Shown: positions 16,616 to 25,665, counted from the first letter of the stretch. The stretch: 64,000 nt of DNA from Bradyrhizobium tropiciagri (GCF_018130505.1 NZ_JAFCKH010000004.1:62001-126000); one strand, 5' to 3'. Numbers and translations are program-made. The notes: generated from the letters alone by a model not told the origin.

Positions 16616-17251
16616 TTATCGGCCCGCGGGTTTCTCGATCAGCTTTTTCAAGCCGTCACGCGCAGGTTTGCTATAGCCATCGCTCGACGCCGGCGTCGCC
16701 TGATCGTTGGTATCGGCGGCGGAATCGTCGTCGGGCTTATTCTTCTTGAACTTCTTTAAGATGGTGTTCTCGGGGTCGTCAGGCAAGAGCGACATCAGCC
16801 AATCCCCGGTTCCCTGCAGCACCACCCGGGACTTCGCCCCGGTGACCCAATCGGGCCGCTGCTTGTCGGGAACCAGCCAGGTGAAGAACATGAACGCCAC
16901 GACCACGATCAGGAGACCGCGGGCGAGGCCGAACAGGAAGCCCAGCGTGCGGTCGAGCGCGCCGATCCGCGAATCCAGGATCATGTCCGAGATCCGCACC
17001 GTGATGATGGAGACCACGATCAGCGTGCCGATGAACACGCCGGCCACCACGACCACGGCCGCGACCGTGTCGTTGTTGAAATAGGTCTTGGCGGTCGGCA
17101 GCAGCTTCGAGAACGCGTACAGCGTGACCAGCGCCGCGGCACCCCAGGCCGCGATCGACAGGATCTCGCGCATGAAGCCGCGCACCATGGCGAGCAGGCC
17201 CGAGATCAGCATCACCCCGAGCAGGACGAGATCGAGTATCGTTATCGGCAT
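16616..17251 (-). CDS. cvpA: CvpA family inner-membrane protein
   Basis: 211 residues with about four transmembrane helices in the first 130. ITILDLVLLGVMLISGLLAMVRGFMREILSI, IGALDRTLGFLFGLARGLLIV and the following FFTWLVP segment are typical of the CvpA/colicin V production family. The C-terminal third is charged and low-complexity. Members are linked to envelope stress and purine operons, but the biochemical role is unsettled. It lies between radA and purF on one strand. Confidence 0.92.
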   Translation of the reverse strand: MPITILDLVLLGVMLISGLLAMVRGFMREILSIAAWGAAALVTLYAFSKLLPTAKTYFNNDTVAAVVVVAGVFIGTLIVVSIITVRISDMILDSRIGALDRTLGFLFGLARGLLIVVVAFMFFTWLVPDKQRPDWVTGAKSRVVLQGTGDWLMSLLPDDPENTILKKFKKNKPDDDSAADTNDQATPASSDGYSKPARDGLKKLIEKPAGR

Positions 17252-17422
17252 CGGCTGGTCAGGTCCGCTGGTACGTTTCGGTACGCTGTTCAGAACTCTC
17301 GCGAATCGGCGTGTCGGTGCCGTCCAAATTGAGGCGCATCGGGGGCATCCGGCAAGGCCGGAACGCCGCCTGTCCCGCGCGGCGGATGTATAGCGGTGGG
17401 GGCAGGGCGCGTCACGCCTGCT

Positions 17423-18901
17423 TTAGCCGATATCCCGACGGAATCGGGCCGGTGTGGCATTTTTCTCAGCCGGATCAGCACTCCCGGGACCCGGGTCGCC
17501 CTTGGGTGTTCCCCGGTTGCCCCGAGGCGTACCGCGCGCGGCGATTTCGGCGACCAGCGTGGTCAGATTGCCGATGCTGTTGAGGGTGAGGCCGGCATCG
17601 CCGCCGGGCTCGCCACGCGCCGATTCGGGCAGGATGGCGCGGCCGAAGCCGAGCTTGGTGGCCTCCTTGAGCCGCGCCGGGGTCTGCGCCACCGGCCGGA
17701 TCGCGCCGGACAGCGATATTTCGCCGAAATAGACCGCGTCCGTCGGCAGCGGCGCGTTGACCAGCGAGGAGACCAGCGCCGCGGCCGCCGCCATGTCGGC
17801 GGCCGGCTCCTGGATGCGCAGGCCGCCGGCGACGTTCAGGTAGACGTCGTGGCCGGACAGCTTGACGCCGCAATGCGCCTCGAGGACCGCCAGCACCATC
17901 GACAGCCGGCTCGGGTCCCAGCCGACCACGGCGCGGCGCGGCGTGCCGAGCGAGGTCGGCGCCACCAGCGCCTGCAACTCGACCAGCACCGGGCGGGTGC
18001 CCTCGATGCCGGCGAACACCGCCGTGCCGGGGCTGCCGAGGTCGCGCTCGGACAGGAACAGTTCCGAGGGGTTGGTGACTTCGCGCAGGCCCAAGCCCGT
18101 CATCTCGAACACGCCGATCTCGTCGGTCGCGCCGAACCGGTTCTTCACCGAGCGCAGGATGCGGAACTGCTGCGAGCCCTCGCCCTCGAATGAAAGCACG
18201 GCATCGACCATGTGCTCGACCACGCGGGGGCCGGCGATCTGGCCGTCCTTGGTCACATGGCCGACCAGGATAATCGCGGCCCCGGTCTTCTTGGCAAAGC
18301 GAATCAGCGCCTGCGCGGAGGCGCGCACCTGAGTGACGGTGCCGGGCGCGGACTCGACGGTGTCGGTCCACATGGTCTGGATCGAATCGATCACGATCAG
18401 CCGCGGCACCGCGCCTTCCGACAGGGTCGAGACGATGTCCTCGACCGAGGTCTCGGATGCCAGCTGCACCGGCGCATCGGCCAGTCCGAGCCGCTCGGCC
18501 CGCAGCCGCACCTGCGCCACCGCCTCTTCGCCGGAGATGTAGACCGCGCGGTGCCCGGCGCGCGCCATCATGCTGGTGGCCTGGGTCAGGAGGGTCGACT
18601 TGCCGATGCCGGGATCGCCGCCGACCAAAAGCACCGAGCCGCGCACGAACCCGCCGCCGGTGACGCGGTCGAGCTCGGCCATCCCCGACGACAGCCGCGG
18701 CGCGTCCTGGGTCTTGCCCGACAGCGATTCCAGCGCGAACGTCCGGCCCTTGCGCTTGCTGCGGATCGAGACCGGCACCGAGCCCGTCGTGTCCTCCTCG
18801 GCCAGCGTGTTCCACTCGCCGCAGGACTCGCACTTGCCCTGCCAGCGATTATACGCCGCGCCGCAGTTCTGGCAGACGAAGGAGACTGTCGATTTGGCCA
18901 T
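17423..18901 (-). CDS. radA: DNA repair protein RadA
   Basis: 492 residues from ATG 18901; upstream in-frame codons are excluded because MAKSTVSFVCQNCG is the canonical start. The N-terminal zinc finger uses Cys10, Cys13, Cys24 and Cys27. Walker A GGDPGIGKST is at 94-103, the RadA-specific KNRFG motif at 253-257, and the Lon-protease-like C-terminal domain starts near residue 290. RadA is a RecA-related helicase that drives branch migration in recombination. It is divergent from the DUF5107 gene (starts about 176 bases apart) and heads the radA-cvpA-purF series. The 171-base gap to cvpA contains GC hairpins but no gene. Confidence 0.97.
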   Translation of the reverse strand: MAKSTVSFVCQNCGAAYNRWQGKCESCGEWNTLAEEDTTGSVPVSIRSKRKGRTFALESLSGKTQDAPRLSSGMAELDRVTGGGFVRGSVLLVGGDPGIGKSTLLTQATSMMARAGHRAVYISGEEAVAQVRLRAERLGLADAPVQLASETSVEDIVSTLSEGAVPRLIVIDSIQTMWTDTVESAPGTVTQVRASAQALIRFAKKTGAAIILVGHVTKDGQIAGPRVVEHMVDAVLSFEGEGSQQFRILRSVKNRFGATDEIGVFEMTGLGLREVTNPSELFLSERDLGSPGTAVFAGIEGTRPVLVELQALVAPTSLGTPRRAVVGWDPSRLSMVLAVLEAHCGVKLSGHDVYLNVAGGLRIQEPAADMAAAAALVSSLVNAPLPTDAVYFGEISLSGAIRPVAQTPARLKEATKLGFGRAILPESARGEPGGDAGLTLNSIGNLTTLVAEIAARGTPRGNRGTPKGDPGPGSADPAEKNATPARFRRDIG

Positions 18902-19077
18902 GAGATCGAATCCGTCTTCTCTCCATAGCATGGATCGCGGGACGGCAATGCTCGATCGCGTCGGAGCGTCAAGCGGGTCCGTTGCGCGAGCTTGACCCGC
19001 TATCGATAGCACAAGCGCGTCGTCGAATGGTATTCGTCGGGTGGAATGCATAGCGACCGCAGCGAAGGGCGACATTC

Positions 19078-20523
19078 ATGGCGCGTCATGATGCCGGCAA
19101 AATTATCCGCAGTCGTCTCGCGGCCATTCTGGCTTTGACGATCATATGTCCGACTCTCGTTCGTGCCGCGTCGCCGGAGCCGCAGCCTGTCGCGCTCAGC
19201 GAACGGACCATCAGCTGGAGCACGGTCAAATACGCGACCACTGAAGACAACGGCTTCGTCGACGGCTCGCTCGACAAGACCGTGATCGTCGACCGCACGT
19301 TTCGCGCCCATGTGCTCGAGAACCGCTATCTGAAGGTGACCCTGGTGCCCGAATTCGGTGGGCGCATCCTGTCCATCGTCTACAAGCCGACCGGTCACGA
19401 GCAGCTCTACCGCACCGAGGTCGGCGTGCCCTACGGCATGAAGGCCGGCAATTTCTATTACGACTGGCTGATGGTGTATGGCGGCATCTTTCCGACCTTT
19501 CCGGATCCCGAGCACGGCCGCACCTGGCTGAAGCCTTGGGATTTTCGCGTCGTGACGCAGACCGCATCCGAAGTGACGGTGGCGATGTCGATCACGGACG
19601 ATTTTGCGTTTGCCGCCGCTCCAAGGAAATTCACCGGCGAGCGAGGGATCGCGGCGACTTATTACGTCACGCTCAAAGCCGATCGCGCCGCGCTCGATGC
19701 GCGCCTCGTGCTGCGGAACACGCAACCCAGGTCGATCGACTACGAGTACTGGACCTGCACCACGCTGGCGCCGGGATCCGATCCGGAGCGTCCGCACACC
19801 ATCGCCGGCGCCGAGATCATCGCGCCGGTTGCGACCTACACCACGCCGGCATGGTCGGCCAACATCGCCGCCGGCGATGTGCGTGCGGAGGCAGGCGCCT
19901 ACCGCTTCGAAAAGCTGCGCTGGTTCAGGAACTGGCCGTCGATGGGCATCGCCTATGCCGCGCCCGACATGCAGGGCGGCAATTTCTGGGGCGTGATCAA
20001 CCACGACAACGAGGAGGGGATCATCCGCATCGCCGACAACTCGGTGACGCGGGGTCTGAAGATGTGGACGTGGGGCTTTCCGTCGTTCACCGGCCAGGCT
20101 GATCCCCGCAAGGCGCCGAGCGAAGCGCAGCCCTATGTCGAATTGTGGGGCGGCGTCTCGGACCAGTTCTTCCATTCCGCGCGCTTGCCGGCGTCGGGCG
20201 AGGTCTCCATCGCCGAGACCTACAGCCCGACCGTCGGCATGAGCGACGTGACGCAGGCAAACGAGAATATCCTGATCAACCTTGCGGCCGACCGGTCCAC
20301 CGTCAGGCTGGAGTTCTTCAGCATCGTTCCGGAGGTGCCGCTCCTGGTCACTTTGAAACAGAGCGACGTGGTGTTGTTCAATCAGACGGTGATGCCAGAC
20401 CCGAAGAACGGAAACCGCATTGTCGCGCCGGTTCCGCCTGCCGCGGGTGGCGAGCCGGTGCAGCTCACGATCCGCAGCTCGGACGGCAATCCATTGATCG
20501 CGGCGCAGACGCCGGTCAAATGA
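19078..20523 (+). CDS. Secreted DUF5107 (galactose-mutarotase-like) protein
   Basis: 481 residues with an N-terminal Sec signal (cleavage near VRA-ASPEP). The segment LENRYLKVTLVPEFGGRI is the core signature of DUF5107, whose fold resembles aldose epimerase/galactose mutarotase and carbohydrate-binding supersandwich domains. Aromatic-rich stretches (YYDWLMVYGGIFPTFPD, GLKMWTWGFPSF) are suited to sugar binding. Many DUF5107 proteins are long cytoplasmic TPR fusions; this one is a stand-alone exported version. No sugar-utilisation genes surround it. The function is inferred as carbohydrate binding or processing in the periplasm. Confidence 0.8.
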   Translation: MARHDAGKIIRSRLAAILALTIICPTLVRAASPEPQPVALSERTISWSTVKYATTEDNGFVDGSLDKTVIVDRTFRAHVLENRYLKVTLVPEFGGRILSIVYKPTGHEQLYRTEVGVPYGMKAGNFYYDWLMVYGGIFPTFPDPEHGRTWLKPWDFRVVTQTASEVTVAMSITDDFAFAAAPRKFTGERGIAATYYVTLKADRAALDARLVLRNTQPRSIDYEYWTCTTLAPGSDPERPHTIAGAEIIAPVATYTTPAWSANIAAGDVRAEAGAYRFEKLRWFRNWPSMGIAYAAPDMQGGNFWGVINHDNEEGIIRIADNSVTRGLKMWTWGFPSFTGQADPRKAPSEAQPYVELWGGVSDQFFHSARLPASGEVSIAETYSPTVGMSDVTQANENILINLAADRSTVRLEFFSIVPEVPLLVTLKQSDVVLFNQTVMPDPKNGNRIVAPVPPAAGGEPVQLTIRSSDGNPLIAAQTPVK

Positions 20524-20542
20524 CTTTGCCGGCGACGCAGCT

Positions 20543-21268
20543 TCAGGACGTCGCCGCCGACCACAGCAGTGCCACGCCGGCCGCGAGCATGATTCCGTCC
20601 ATGATCAGGCGGAAGGATTCGGGCTTCAGATGCAGCACGAAACGCTTTGCGACGAAGGCGCCGGCCATCAGCGATGAGCCGGCGATCAGGCCTTTCAGCG
20701 CGACGTCGGAGGTCAGCGCGCCGAAGCGCTCGAACGTCACCGATTTGCTCGCATAGAGCCCGAGCGAGCTTGCCGCTTCGGTGGCGAGGAATGCGCCTTT
20801 GGAGAGGCCGTAGAACAGGAACAGCGGCACGCTGAGCGGGCCGGTCGATGCCACGATGCCGGTGAGGTAGCCGATCAGCGCGCCACCGATCATCAGGTGC
20901 CAGAGGTTGGCCTTGAGGTGGTGCCGCGCCAGCCAGTGCCGCACCGGCACCATCGCGATCAGGAATGCGCCGATCGCGATATCGACGGTATGCGAGGGCA
21001 GCGCCAGCAGCGTGCGCGCGCCGAGCGCGGCCGCCGGAATGCCCGTGATCGAATACGCGGCGCAGGCGCGCCAGTCGACGTCGCGCCACCAGGCCAGGAT
21101 GCGCGAGAGATTGGCCATCACGGCGGCGACAGCCATGATCGGCACCGCCTGCTTCGGCCCGAACTGATAGACCAGCACCGGCATTAGCATGATCGACGAG
21201 CCGGTGCCGACGATGCCGGAAATGGTGCCGGCGACCAGGCCGACCATCAGGACGAAGACGTAGCCCAC
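20543..21268 (-). CDS. TauE/SafE family sulfite/anion exporter-like permease
   Basis: 241 residues from GTG 21268, which places the first helix (VFVLMVGLVAGTISGIVGTGSSIMLMPVL) at the N-terminus. A longer in-frame start would add a non-hydrophobic, repeat-derived leader. GLVAG-ISG-VGTGSSI-L-P and the second half LWHLMIGGALIGYLTGIVASTGPLSVPLF form the duplicated TauE/SafE motifs, and about seven helices are expected. The family moves sulfite, sulfoacetate or other organosulfur anions. It converges on the DUF5107 gene with only 19 bases between stops. Confidence 0.87.
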   Translation of the reverse strand: MGYVFVLMVGLVAGTISGIVGTGSSIMLMPVLVYQFGPKQAVPIMAVAAVMANLSRILAWWRDVDWRACAAYSITGIPAAALGARTLLALPSHTVDIAIGAFLIAMVPVRHWLARHHLKANLWHLMIGGALIGYLTGIVASTGPLSVPLFLFYGLSKGAFLATEAASSLGLYASKSVTFERFGALTSDVALKGLIAGSSLMAGAFVAKRFVLHLKPESFRLIMDGIMLAAGVALLWSAATS

Positions 21269-21412
21269 CGCTTCAGAACTCCAGCAGCCGCGTTTCGCGG
21301 AAGGCGCGCACTGTGGCCTCGTCGGGCGAGTCGGCACAAGTCTCGTCATTGCCCGGTGCGCAATTGCGGATCTGAGGGCGAGAGCCGGGAATCCATCGCC
21401 CCACCCACAACT

Positions 21413-21515
21413 GTCATCGCCCGGCTTGACCGGGCGATCCGGTACGCCGCGGCCTATCGGTTCAGGCACTGCTGCCTCTGGAATACTGGATCACCCGGTC
21501 AAGCCGGGTGATGAC
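21413..21515. repeat. Dispersed palindromic (MITE-like) repeat, copy 3
   Basis: Same family as 2254-2354, with arms GTCATCGCCCGGCTTGACC.../...GGTCAAGCCGGGTGATGAC and a different interior (GGCCTATCGGTTCAGGCACTG). It lies in the 568-base gene-free region between the TauE/SafE start and xthA. Confidence 0.88.
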
Positions 21516-21577
21516 ACCGCGTTGTGTGGCTAGTGATCGGGCAACAACCTCGCAGTCGTCCCTACCCAGCGTCGTGG

Positions 21578-21607
21578 GATGGGTTTCGCTTCGCTCTACC
21601 CATCTAC
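21578..21607. repeat. Half copy of the GATGGGTATCGCTTCGCTCC repeat
   Basis: A single arm resembling the right arm of copies A and B (GATGGGTTTCGCTTCGCTCT then ACCCATC-TAC), with no partner arm nearby. It is a degenerate remnant between copies 3 and 4 of the other repeat family. Confidence 0.7.
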
Positions 21608-21644
21608 GTACTATCGCGAGCATGCGAATTTGCATCCCCATCCC

Positions 21645-21745
21645 GATCGCCCGGCTTGACCGGGCGATCCAGTACGCCGCGGCCTATCGGCTCAAGCACT
21701 GCTGTCTCTGGAATACTGGATCACCCGGTCAAGCCGGGTGATGAC
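21645..21745. repeat. Dispersed palindromic (MITE-like) repeat, copy 4
   Basis: Nearly identical to copy 3, including the interior. The downstream flank (GCCGCGTTGTGTGGCT-GTGATCGGGCAACAACCTCGC) is shared as well, so 21413-21561 and 21645-21791 are a direct duplication of about 147 bp. The rest of the 568-base region shows no gene. Confidence 0.88.
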
Positions 21746-21782
21746 GCCGCGTTGTGTGGCTGGTGATCGGGCAACAACCTCG

Positions 21783-21811
21783 CCGTCGTCCTGCGAAAGC
21801 AGGGACGACGG
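21783..21811. repeat. GAAA-capped hairpin downstream of xthA, REP/terminator-like
   Basis: CGTCGTCCTGC-GAAA-GCAGGGACGACG forms a stem of about 11 bp with one bulged base and a GNRA loop. It lies about 26 bases past the xthA stop (minus strand) and could terminate or stabilise that transcript. The CGTCC-TGCGAAAGCA-GGGACG core looks like yet another dispersed repeat family. Confidence 0.6.
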
Positions 21812-21836
21812 CGGTGGATGTTGCGCGCTCATCGCA

Positions 21837-22607
21837 TTACTTCAACACTACCCACGCCGGCGCGTGGTCGCTTGCGCCTTCCTCGCCGCGCGCATCGCGG
21901 TCGACGCCGGCTTTCACGAGGCGCGCCGCTACTGTGGGGCTGAGCAGGAGATGATCGAGCCGCAAGCCGGCATCGCGCGGCCAGCGGTTGCGCTTGTAGT
22001 CCCAGAAGGTGAACATCTGATCGTCAGGATGCAGCGTGCGGATCGCATCGCACCAGCCCTGATCGACCAACGACTTGAACGCGGCGCGGCTCTTCGGCTG
22101 GATCAGCGCGTCCTTGTCCCAGGAGCGCGTCGGATAGATGTCGAGAGGCGTCGGCGCGACATTGTAGTCGCCGGCGAGCACGACCGGGACATCCTGCTTG
22201 AGCAGTTTTGCGGCGTGGGCGCGCAACCGCTTGAACCACGCGAGCTTGTAGTCGAACTTCGGCCCCGGCTGCGGATTGCCGTTCGGCAGATAAAGACTGG
22301 TGACGACGATGCCGCGCACCGCAGCCTCGATGTAGCGCGCCTCGTGATCGTCGCGGTCGCCGGGCAGGGCGGTGCGGATCAGGACCGGCTCAGCCTTGCG
22401 CGCGAGGATGGCAACGCCGTTCCAGGTCTTCTGGCCCTGCCACACCGCGCCATAGCCGGCCTTCTCGATCGCGGCGACCGGAAACTCGGCGTCGGAGGCT
22501 TTCAACTCTTGCAGGCTGACGACGTCGGGCTTCGCCGCCTTCAGCCAGCGCAGCAGGTTGGGCAGGCGGCGGTTGACGTTGTTGATGTTGAAGGTCGCGA
22601 TCTTCAT
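21837..22607 (-). CDS. xthA: Exodeoxyribonuclease III
   Basis: 256 residues of the ExoIII/APE1 endonuclease-exonuclease-phosphatase fold, which cuts at abasic sites and trims 3' ends in base-excision repair. Metal ligand Glu34 lies in LQELK. GDYNVAPTPLDIY carries the active-site Asp/Asn. RLDHLLLS and the terminal SDHAP (Asp247, His248) complete the site. The length matches the family. The start is 24 bases from the alr stop, so alr and xthA are probably co-transcribed. Confidence 0.95.
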   Translation of the reverse strand: MKIATFNINNVNRRLPNLLRWLKAAKPDVVSLQELKASDAEFPVAAIEKAGYGAVWQGQKTWNGVAILARKAEPVLIRTALPGDRDDHEARYIEAAVRGIVVTSLYLPNGNPQPGPKFDYKLAWFKRLRAHAAKLLKQDVPVVLAGDYNVAPTPLDIYPTRSWDKDALIQPKSRAAFKSLVDQGWCDAIRTLHPDDQMFTFWDYKRNRWPRDAGLRLDHLLLSPTVAARLVKAGVDRDARGEEGASDHAPAWVVLK

Positions 22608-22631
22608 GCAAACAATCGATCGCGAGCCGGG

Positions 22632-23951
22632 TCAGCTTGCCGGCAGCGGCGGCGGCGCGGCGGGTGTTGCCGGCAATGCCGCTGCTTCGGGCAATGCCGG
22701 AGGTGTCGCGGGCGCTGGGGCTGCGGTCGGCTGGCTGGCGACCGCCTCGGTCGTCGCTGCGGCGGGCTCGTCCTTCGCGACAACGGCCTCGCCGCCTTTG
22801 TAGATGCGCACAAAGCGGCGGCCGAGGCTGGTCAGCACCTCGTAGCCGATGGTGCCGAAGTGATGCGCGACCTCGTCGACCGTGATGCCTTCGCCGATCA
22901 GCGTCACCATATGGCCGCGGCGCACCGCGCTCTTGTCGAGATCGGTGACGTCGACCGCGATCAGGTCCATCGAGACGCGGCCGGCGATCGGACAGCGCTT
23001 GCCGGCGACCACGACTTCGGCGCCGCGGGTGCCGTCATTGGCGCTGGCGGCACGGAAATAGCCGTCGGCATAACCCGCCGCGACGATGGCGAGCCGGGTC
23101 GGCCGCCGCGCGGTCCAGGTGCCGCCATAGCCGACGGTCTCGCCGCGGTCGATGTTGCGTATCTGCACGATGCGCGCCTTGAGGTCGACCACCTGCTGCA
23201 TCGGGTTGTCGGCTTCCGGCGTCGGGTTGACGCCGTAGAGCGCCGCGCCCGGCCGCACGATGTCGAACTGGAACTGGGCGCCGAGGAAGCAGCCGGAGGA
23301 ATTCGCCAGCGACGCCGGCACGCCGGTGAAAAGGCTGGCGATCTCGCGGAACGCCGAGAGCTGTTTGGCATTGGCGGGATTGTTGAGCAGCTCGGCGGAG
23401 GCGAGGTGGCTCATCACCAGCGTGATGCCGTGGTCGCCGGCATTGATGCGCGGGATGATGCCTTGCGCCTCGCTCACCGTCAGCCCGAGCCGGTTCATCC
23501 CGGTGTCGATATGGATCGCAGCACCGCCGGACCAGCCGGAGCGGCGGCAGAACACGTCCCATTCCGCGAGCTCGTTGAGATCGCCGATGACAGGCTTGCA
23601 GTCGATCTTGGCGTAGGCATCGCCGGTCTGCTGGAAGAAGCCGCCGAGCGAATACACGGTCGCCTGGGGCACGGCGGCGCGGACGGCGGCGGCCTCCTCG
23701 ACATTGGCGACGAAGAAGGTCTTGCAGCCGGCATTGGCCAGCGCGCGCGAAACCTCGGCAGCGCCGCAGCCATAGGCATTGGCCTTGACCACGGCGGCGC
23801 ATTCGGCCGGCACCGCGGTTTTCTCGAGCTTGCGCCAGTTGGCGACGATGGCGTCGAGATCGATCGTGAGGATGCCGGTGGCGGCCGGATGGGCCGCCAG
23901 CAGATTGGCTTCGGGCGTCAGCTGCGATTTCACGTCGGTATTGATGCTCAT
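22632..23951 (-). CDS. alr: Alanine racemase with Ala/Pro-rich C-terminal extension
   Basis: 439 residues; typical Alr is about 360-380. It interconverts L- and D-alanine for peptidoglycan. The PLP lysine is Lys56 in VVKANAYGCG, and the opposite catalytic base is Tyr275 in TVGYGGTW. HIDTGMNRLG and RVSMDLIAVDVT are standard. The fold ends near VRIYKGG (about 387). About 50 further residues are Ala/Pro/Glu-rich (PAAATTEAVAS, APAPATPPALPEAAALPATP), a disordered tail not found in the classical enzyme. It lies between dnaB and xthA on one strand. Confidence 0.95.
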   Translation of the reverse strand: MSINTDVKSQLTPEANLLAAHPAATGILTIDLDAIVANWRKLEKTAVPAECAAVVKANAYGCGAAEVSRALANAGCKTFFVANVEEAAAVRAAVPQATVYSLGGFFQQTGDAYAKIDCKPVIGDLNELAEWDVFCRRSGWSGGAAIHIDTGMNRLGLTVSEAQGIIPRINAGDHGITLVMSHLASAELLNNPANAKQLSAFREIASLFTGVPASLANSSGCFLGAQFQFDIVRPGAALYGVNPTPEADNPMQQVVDLKARIVQIRNIDRGETVGYGGTWTARRPTRLAIVAAGYADGYFRAASANDGTRGAEVVVAGKRCPIAGRVSMDLIAVDVTDLDKSAVRRGHMVTLIGEGITVDEVAHHFGTIGYEVLTSLGRRFVRIYKGGEAVVAKDEPAAATTEAVASQPTAAPAPATPPALPEAAALPATPAAPPPLPAS

Positions 23952-24029
23952 GCGTCAGTTGTACGCGCGCAGCCTGCACCGTTCAACCGCGTCAGGTCGC
24001 GACGCAATCGTCCGTCGTCCGAAAACGCT

Positions 24030-25532
24030 TTAGTAACCGCGATCGGGAACCTGGCCGTCCGGCGCGAGATCGCCGAACCGGGTGACGCTGGCTTCGAAGT
24101 GCAGGTCGACGGTGCCGGTCGGACCGTGGCGCTGCTTGCCGATGATGACTTCGGCCTTGCCATGGGCGAGGCCCATTTCCATCTGCCACTTCTCGTGCTC
24201 GGGCGTGCCGGGCCGCGGCTCCTTGTTGGCGAGGTAGTATTCCTCGCGATAGACGAAGATTACGACGTCGGCGTCCTGCTCGATCGAGCCGGATTCACGG
24301 AGGTCGGAGAGCTGCGGCCGCTTGTCGTCGCGGTTCTCGACCTGACGCGACAGCTGCGACAGGGCGATGATCGGGACGTTCAACTCCTTCGCCAGCGCCT
24401 TCAGGTTGGTGGTGATCTCGGTGATTTCCTGCACCCGGTTGTCGGTGCCTTTCTTGCCCGAACCCTGCAGCAGCTGGATGTAGTCGATCACGATGAGGTC
24501 GAGGCCCTTCTGCCGCTTCAGGCGGCGGGCGCGCGCGGTGAGCTGCGAGATCGAGAGGCCGCCGGTTTCGTCGACGTAGAACGGCAGCGACTGCAGCTCG
24601 ATCGAGCAGTCGCGGATCTTCTCGAAATCGAGCTCGGAGATGCCGCCGCGGCGGATCGAGCTCGAGGGAATGCCGGTGCGTTCGGCCAGAATACGCGTGG
24701 CCAGCTGCTCGCCGCTCATTTCGCAGGAGAAGAAGCCGACCGAACCGCCATTGACCGCCTTGGTGGTGCCGTCCGCCTGCACCTCGCCGACATAGGCCCT
24801 AGCGATGTTGTAGGCGATGTTGGTGGCGAGCGAGGTCTTGCCCATGCCGGGACGGCCGGCGAGGATGATGAGGTCGGACGGCTGCAGGCCGCCCATCTTG
24901 GCGTCAAGGTCGCGCAGGCCGGTCGAGATACCCGACAGTTTGCCGTCGCGCTGGAACGCTTTGGCCGCCATGTCGACCGCGATGGTCAGCGCCTGCGCGA
25001 AGCGCTGGAAGCCGCCGTCGTAGCGGCCGGTTTCGGCGAGGCTGTAGAGCTGCCGCTCGGCGTCCTCGATCTGGGCGCGCGGCGCGAAATCGACCGGCGC
25101 ATCGTAGGCGACGTTGACGATGTCCTCGCCGATCTGGATCAGGTTGCGGCGCAGGCTGAGGTCGTAGACGGTACGGCCGTAGTCCTGCGCGTTGATGATG
25201 GTGGTGGCTTCGGCGGCAAGGCGCGCGAGGTATTGGCTGACCGTCATGCCGCCGATGTCGGTGTCGCCGGGCAGGAAGGTCTTCAGCGTCACCGGGGTGG
25301 CGACCTTGCCCATCCGGATCAGCGAGCCGGCGGTCTCAAAGATGGTCTGGTGCAGCGGCTCGAAGAAGTGCTTCGGCTCGAGGAAGTCCGAGACCCGGTA
25401 GAACGCGTCATTGTTGACCAGGATCGCGCCCAGCAGGCCCTGTTCCGCTTCGATGTTGTGCGGCGCACTTCGATAGGCCGGGGCGGCGGCGTCGGTCGGG
25501 AGCTTGTGGACGTTCGAATCAATCAGGGCCAT
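24030..25532 (-). CDS. dnaB: Replicative DNA helicase DnaB
   Basis: 500 residues from ATG 25532 (a TTG at 25538 is the only longer option). The N-terminal domain contains PHNIEAEQGLLGAIL, the usual DnaB opening. The RecA-type ATPase has Walker A GRPGMGKTS (226-233) and Walker B LIVIDYIQLL, then LSQLSRQVE and SDLRESGSIEQDADVV. It is the hexameric helicase that unwinds the fork in replication. No intein interrupts the motifs. A perfect inverted repeat (25640-25665) lies about 108 bases upstream of the start. Confidence 0.97.
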   Translation of the reverse strand: MALIDSNVHKLPTDAAAPAYRSAPHNIEAEQGLLGAILVNNDAFYRVSDFLEPKHFFEPLHQTIFETAGSLIRMGKVATPVTLKTFLPGDTDIGGMTVSQYLARLAAEATTIINAQDYGRTVYDLSLRRNLIQIGEDIVNVAYDAPVDFAPRAQIEDAERQLYSLAETGRYDGGFQRFAQALTIAVDMAAKAFQRDGKLSGISTGLRDLDAKMGGLQPSDLIILAGRPGMGKTSLATNIAYNIARAYVGEVQADGTTKAVNGGSVGFFSCEMSGEQLATRILAERTGIPSSSIRRGGISELDFEKIRDCSIELQSLPFYVDETGGLSISQLTARARRLKRQKGLDLIVIDYIQLLQGSGKKGTDNRVQEITEITTNLKALAKELNVPIIALSQLSRQVENRDDKRPQLSDLRESGSIEQDADVVIFVYREEYYLANKEPRPGTPEHEKWQMEMGLAHGKAEVIIGKQRHGPTGTVDLHFEASVTRFGDLAPDGQVPDRGY

Positions 25533-25639
25533 GGACAAGCTTATTCTTCTGATTTTGGCGTTGCTGCGATTTTCGGGTGTGGGGCGGCGATCAAGCGCCA
25601 GCGCGGCACGAAGCGAAAGACGGGATGTGCCTTATGCAC

Positions 25640-25665
25640 GATTCACACAACGAGGTGTGTGAATC
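25640..25665. repeat. Perfect inverted repeat upstream of dnaB
   Basis: GATTCACACA (25640-25649) and TGTGTGAATC (25656-25665) are perfect 10-bp arms around ACGAGG. It lies in the 292-base gap between dnaB and the next small gene. No poly-T follows on either strand, so an operator or a leader hairpin for dnaB is more likely than a terminator. The rest of the gap shows no gene. Confidence 0.75.

Noticed and set aside
24030-25532. Intein in dnaB
   Set aside because: Walker A and the later motifs are continuous and the length is normal.
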